From contig NC_083379.1 of assembly GCF_031755915.1 (NCBI RefSeq), positions 1,127,001 through 1,191,000 of the forward strand: DNA of 64,000 nt. The letters are read 5' to 3'. Positions 61,620 to 64,000 of this stretch are shown in pieces. This stretch comes from Ziziphus jujuba. Lineage: Eukaryota; Streptophyta; Magnoliopsida; Rosales; Rhamnaceae. The translations under genes and the position numbers were made by a program. The notes under the pieces were generated by a model that saw only the letters and a program-made list of their open reading frames with translations, searched no databases and had not been told where the DNA came from. Position 1 is the first letter of the stretch. Each line of letters starts with the position of its first letter.

Positions 61620-62200
61620 TCTATATGGATATATATATAGGCTGAGATATATGGGGTTAAAAAGTTATATAAAAAAAAATATACAGCCAAGAAGAAGAGA
61701 AAAAAAAAAAAAAAAAAAAGCACAAATGTCGGGAGAGGTCAAGCAAGTGTCTGAAACAGCTATAACCTCGTGCTTTTCTTCTCTTTTTCTCCAACCCACC
61801 CTCTATTTAATTATATTTATTTATTAAATTAATAATAGGTGACTTTATAATTAATTAATTTCTCTTTTTCAAATCTTCAATTCACTTCCATCCCTCTCTA
61901 GGTCTCCTTTTATAGGATAGATTAATTACTTTAATTTCTTCTTTTTTTTAGGGGTGAATAATTTTTTTTAATAATGATTATAATAATATTCTAATATTTA
62001 TATATATATATATATATAAATAGAGCAGCACTCAGAATCCACAATTTTATGTCAATGTGAAAGGCCAATAATTGAAAATATAAAAATGAAAAAAAAAAAA
62101 ATAGAGAGAGAGAGAAGGGTAGGACAAGTGGGTACTATGTAAGGGGGAGAAAGAAGAGTGGGGTATGTTTGCTTGTGAATGCAAAAGAGGGTTTTAGTGA

Positions 62201-62203
<3 letters not shown>
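61620..62203. other. AT-rich region upstream of IAA33
   Basis: A-runs, (TA)n at about 62002-62018 and a GAGAGA run near 62103-62115. No gene. Confidence 0.5.

Positions 62204-62258
<55 letters not shown>
62204..62258. repeat. (GT)27 microsatellite
   Basis: About 55 bases of uninterrupted GT repeat, the longest dinucleotide GT/AC array in the window and likely polymorphic. Confidence 0.95.
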
Positions 62259-62261
<3 letters not shown>

Positions 62262-64000
62262 ATTTGTTTTTATCTAATCGATTTTTTTTTAAAAATATTT
62301 TTTGGTTTTCGCATTGCGTAAGGCAGGTATTTGTCATGGAAATAATTATATTTTTATAAAATATTTTGTTTTTATGGAGATGGTGATAAAAAAGCGTGAA
62401 GAAAAAGCAAGACCGTAAATTATTAGTTAAAATATACAATAAATTAATCAATAATTGAGATAAAAATAAAAATAAAAAAGAAGCAAATAAGATAAACAAT
62501 CGTTCCCAAAAAAAAAATAATAATAATAATAAACAAAATCTTGTAAATTGAAATTGCATGGGCTGTAGAGACGACCGCGTTGCGGTCGGCGAACGGCTCG
62601 CTTGTTTGACCCTCAGATGTTCGGAAGCCCACTCCATTTTTCTCTAATAAAATACAAATTTACTATTTCCCCTACATAATATGGATAAGCGCACTCTTAC
62701 TCTCTGTACAAAGACATTTCTGTCCCTACATTGCTTTGTTTGTAGACAACAATATGAGGAATTTTCCATCGCTATTATGGAAAAACCATTCAGGTGTAAA
62801 ATCTGACTTTTATAAATACAAACCAGATTTGTCAAATTATTTTCAAATAGCAAAAAAATGTTTGACCCCCCAAAAAAAGCATAAAAATGATTTTAAAGTG
62901 ATTAATTAACATTAGAAGTATTTGTAGGTCCTCAATTTAATTGGGAAGACCCTTATCAATCTAATCATTAATATTTGGTAAATGTATTTATATTAATAAG
63001 TCTCATTGCAAAGTAAAATTGTCATGCTGTGAAGAAAATTAACGAGTTTTAGTTCTGAATAAATACTTATTAGTTATTGAAATAGCTAAAGTTTTGAAAT
63101 AAAAATTAGAGTATGGAAATAAAAACAATATAATGGATTGAATATAGGCAAAGATATTTTTAAATAAAAATAGTTTCTTATAATATTCGAACTTTTAAAA
63201 TCGACAAGTATAGTTATAATTAAAATGTCCTTTTAAAATAATTCAGCTAACAACAATAATTAGAAATAACTTTAAAATTTTAGGTCCAGCACCAAAATAT
63301 TTATAAAAAAATGAAAAAGAAAAAAAAAAAAAAAGCATTACTCGAAATGGAGTACGATGTTAGTACTTAGTTAAACTTCTAATTGACCAATGGAAATGAT
63401 GTCGGTATTGCACCAATTATTTTCGTCCATTCAAAAAAAAATATTTTTTTCATCAAAACCTAGGAATTTTTTGTCCGCATAATTTTTTTTTTGTTTTTTT
63501 TTTTTTTGTTTTTATACTTTAGTATATTGTTGATCACAAATTTTGTCACCATTAGCGCCTAGAAGGAGAGAAAAGTTCCGCTAACATAAAAAAATAAGAA
63601 GATGAAGAAAAAGTGGGAGGAAAGTACGTCTGTCCATGGTCAATAACATTTAAACAAGTGGTTTTACGGGCTCTTTAAATTCAAAAAGTGGGTAATTATT
63701 ATAATCTCCAAGTTAAAAATTTAATACTATGTTATAGTTTGTCTTTTCTTTTTCTTTTCTTTTTTTAATGAGATTCTGAATCTGTCTTATGTGGCAGTTG
63801 ATATACGTTATTAATTTTTTTAAAATTCTATTATTAAACTTAATAAATAATATTCTCTATGGTAGTACAGTTAATCAAATATTAAATTACTTTTAGCTTA
63901 AATTAAAAATGTAATTTTTTTTAAAAGTTATATGAATGCCGACTTGAGTTTGAGATTAGTGTGGAGTATTCAGGAGTAGCCCGTTTGAGCCTTTTCCAGA
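62259..64000. other. AT-rich intergenic tail, with one GC-rich island
   Basis: Mostly AT-rich with A/T runs and (TAA)n near 62517-62531. The exception is about 62560-62635, GC-rich, with a perfect 7-bp inverted repeat CGACCGC-GTT-GCGGTCG. Minus-strand frames through it (from ATG 62637 or 62632) show no recognised motif. Confidence 0.45.

Noticed and set aside
62194..62637. 147-codon minus-strand frame ending in a His/Thr repeat
   Set aside because: More than a third is translated microsatellite and poly-A tract; no motif.

Overview
This is a plant nuclear window, almost certainly a eudicot. It is AT-rich and full of poly(A/T) tracts and (TA)n arrays. The few real genes have plant introns (GT..AG, T-rich) and clear plant orthologues. 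Five host genes are supported: TML (TPLATE-complex muniscin-like subunit, +, 19840-21789), an unnamed serine-rich plant gene (-, 37262-38074), histone H4 (-, 45524-45835), a GPP-type HAD phosphatase (+, six exons, 49801-53375) and the Aux/IAA gene IAA33 (-, two exons, 60461-61339). TML, GPP2 and IAA33 are also close neighbours in Arabidopsis (At5g57460, At5g57440, At5g57420), so this appears to be an ancient syntenic block stretched by insertions.

Layout. 1-21 kb is a rearranged, duplicated and transposon-rich left part. It holds the end of a CACTA-like element (1-244), one copy of an unrecognised 1.1 kb repeat (1.6-2.7 kb), and a PIF/Harbinger MITE that directly abuts a 5.6 kb decayed PIF/Harbinger element with TAA target duplications (2986-8849). 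That element carries both transposon ORFs and an antisense fragment of a malectin-like receptor gene. Next come a broken partial copy of the TML promoter and 5' coding region joined to an antisense PPR-gene fragment (9.4-11.15 kb), a complete 2.4 kb CACTA-like element (13743-16182), the second copy of the 1.1 kb repeat, and the intact TML gene. The repeats occur in the same order on both sides, which suggests an old tandem duplication.

21.8-37 kb is TML downstream sequence with local tandem duplications. It includes a full-length Ty1-copia retrotransposon (24285-29743) with two LTRs, a 5-bp target duplication, a PBS and disabled gag-pol, and then a long gene-poor stretch with a hAT-like fold-back MITE at 35739-36102. 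37-49 kb holds the serine-rich gene, a 1.5 kb imperfect inverted repeat (42082-43579), histone H4 with an S-phase-type promoter, and a decayed ZED1-related (RLCK-XII) kinase pseudogene. 49.8-61.3 kb holds the GPP phosphatase and IAA33, and the rest is AT-rich intergenic DNA with microsatellites.

The host genes are housekeeping or developmental genes with unrelated roles: clathrin-mediated endocytosis, glycerol-3-phosphate dephosphorylation, chromatin and auxin signalling. I see no operon-like or clustered pathway. I found no convincing new molecular system. The most interesting signals are structural: transposon nesting, gene-fragment capture, a chimeric pseudo-duplication, the long fold-back, and the conserved TML-GPP-IAA33 neighbourhood.
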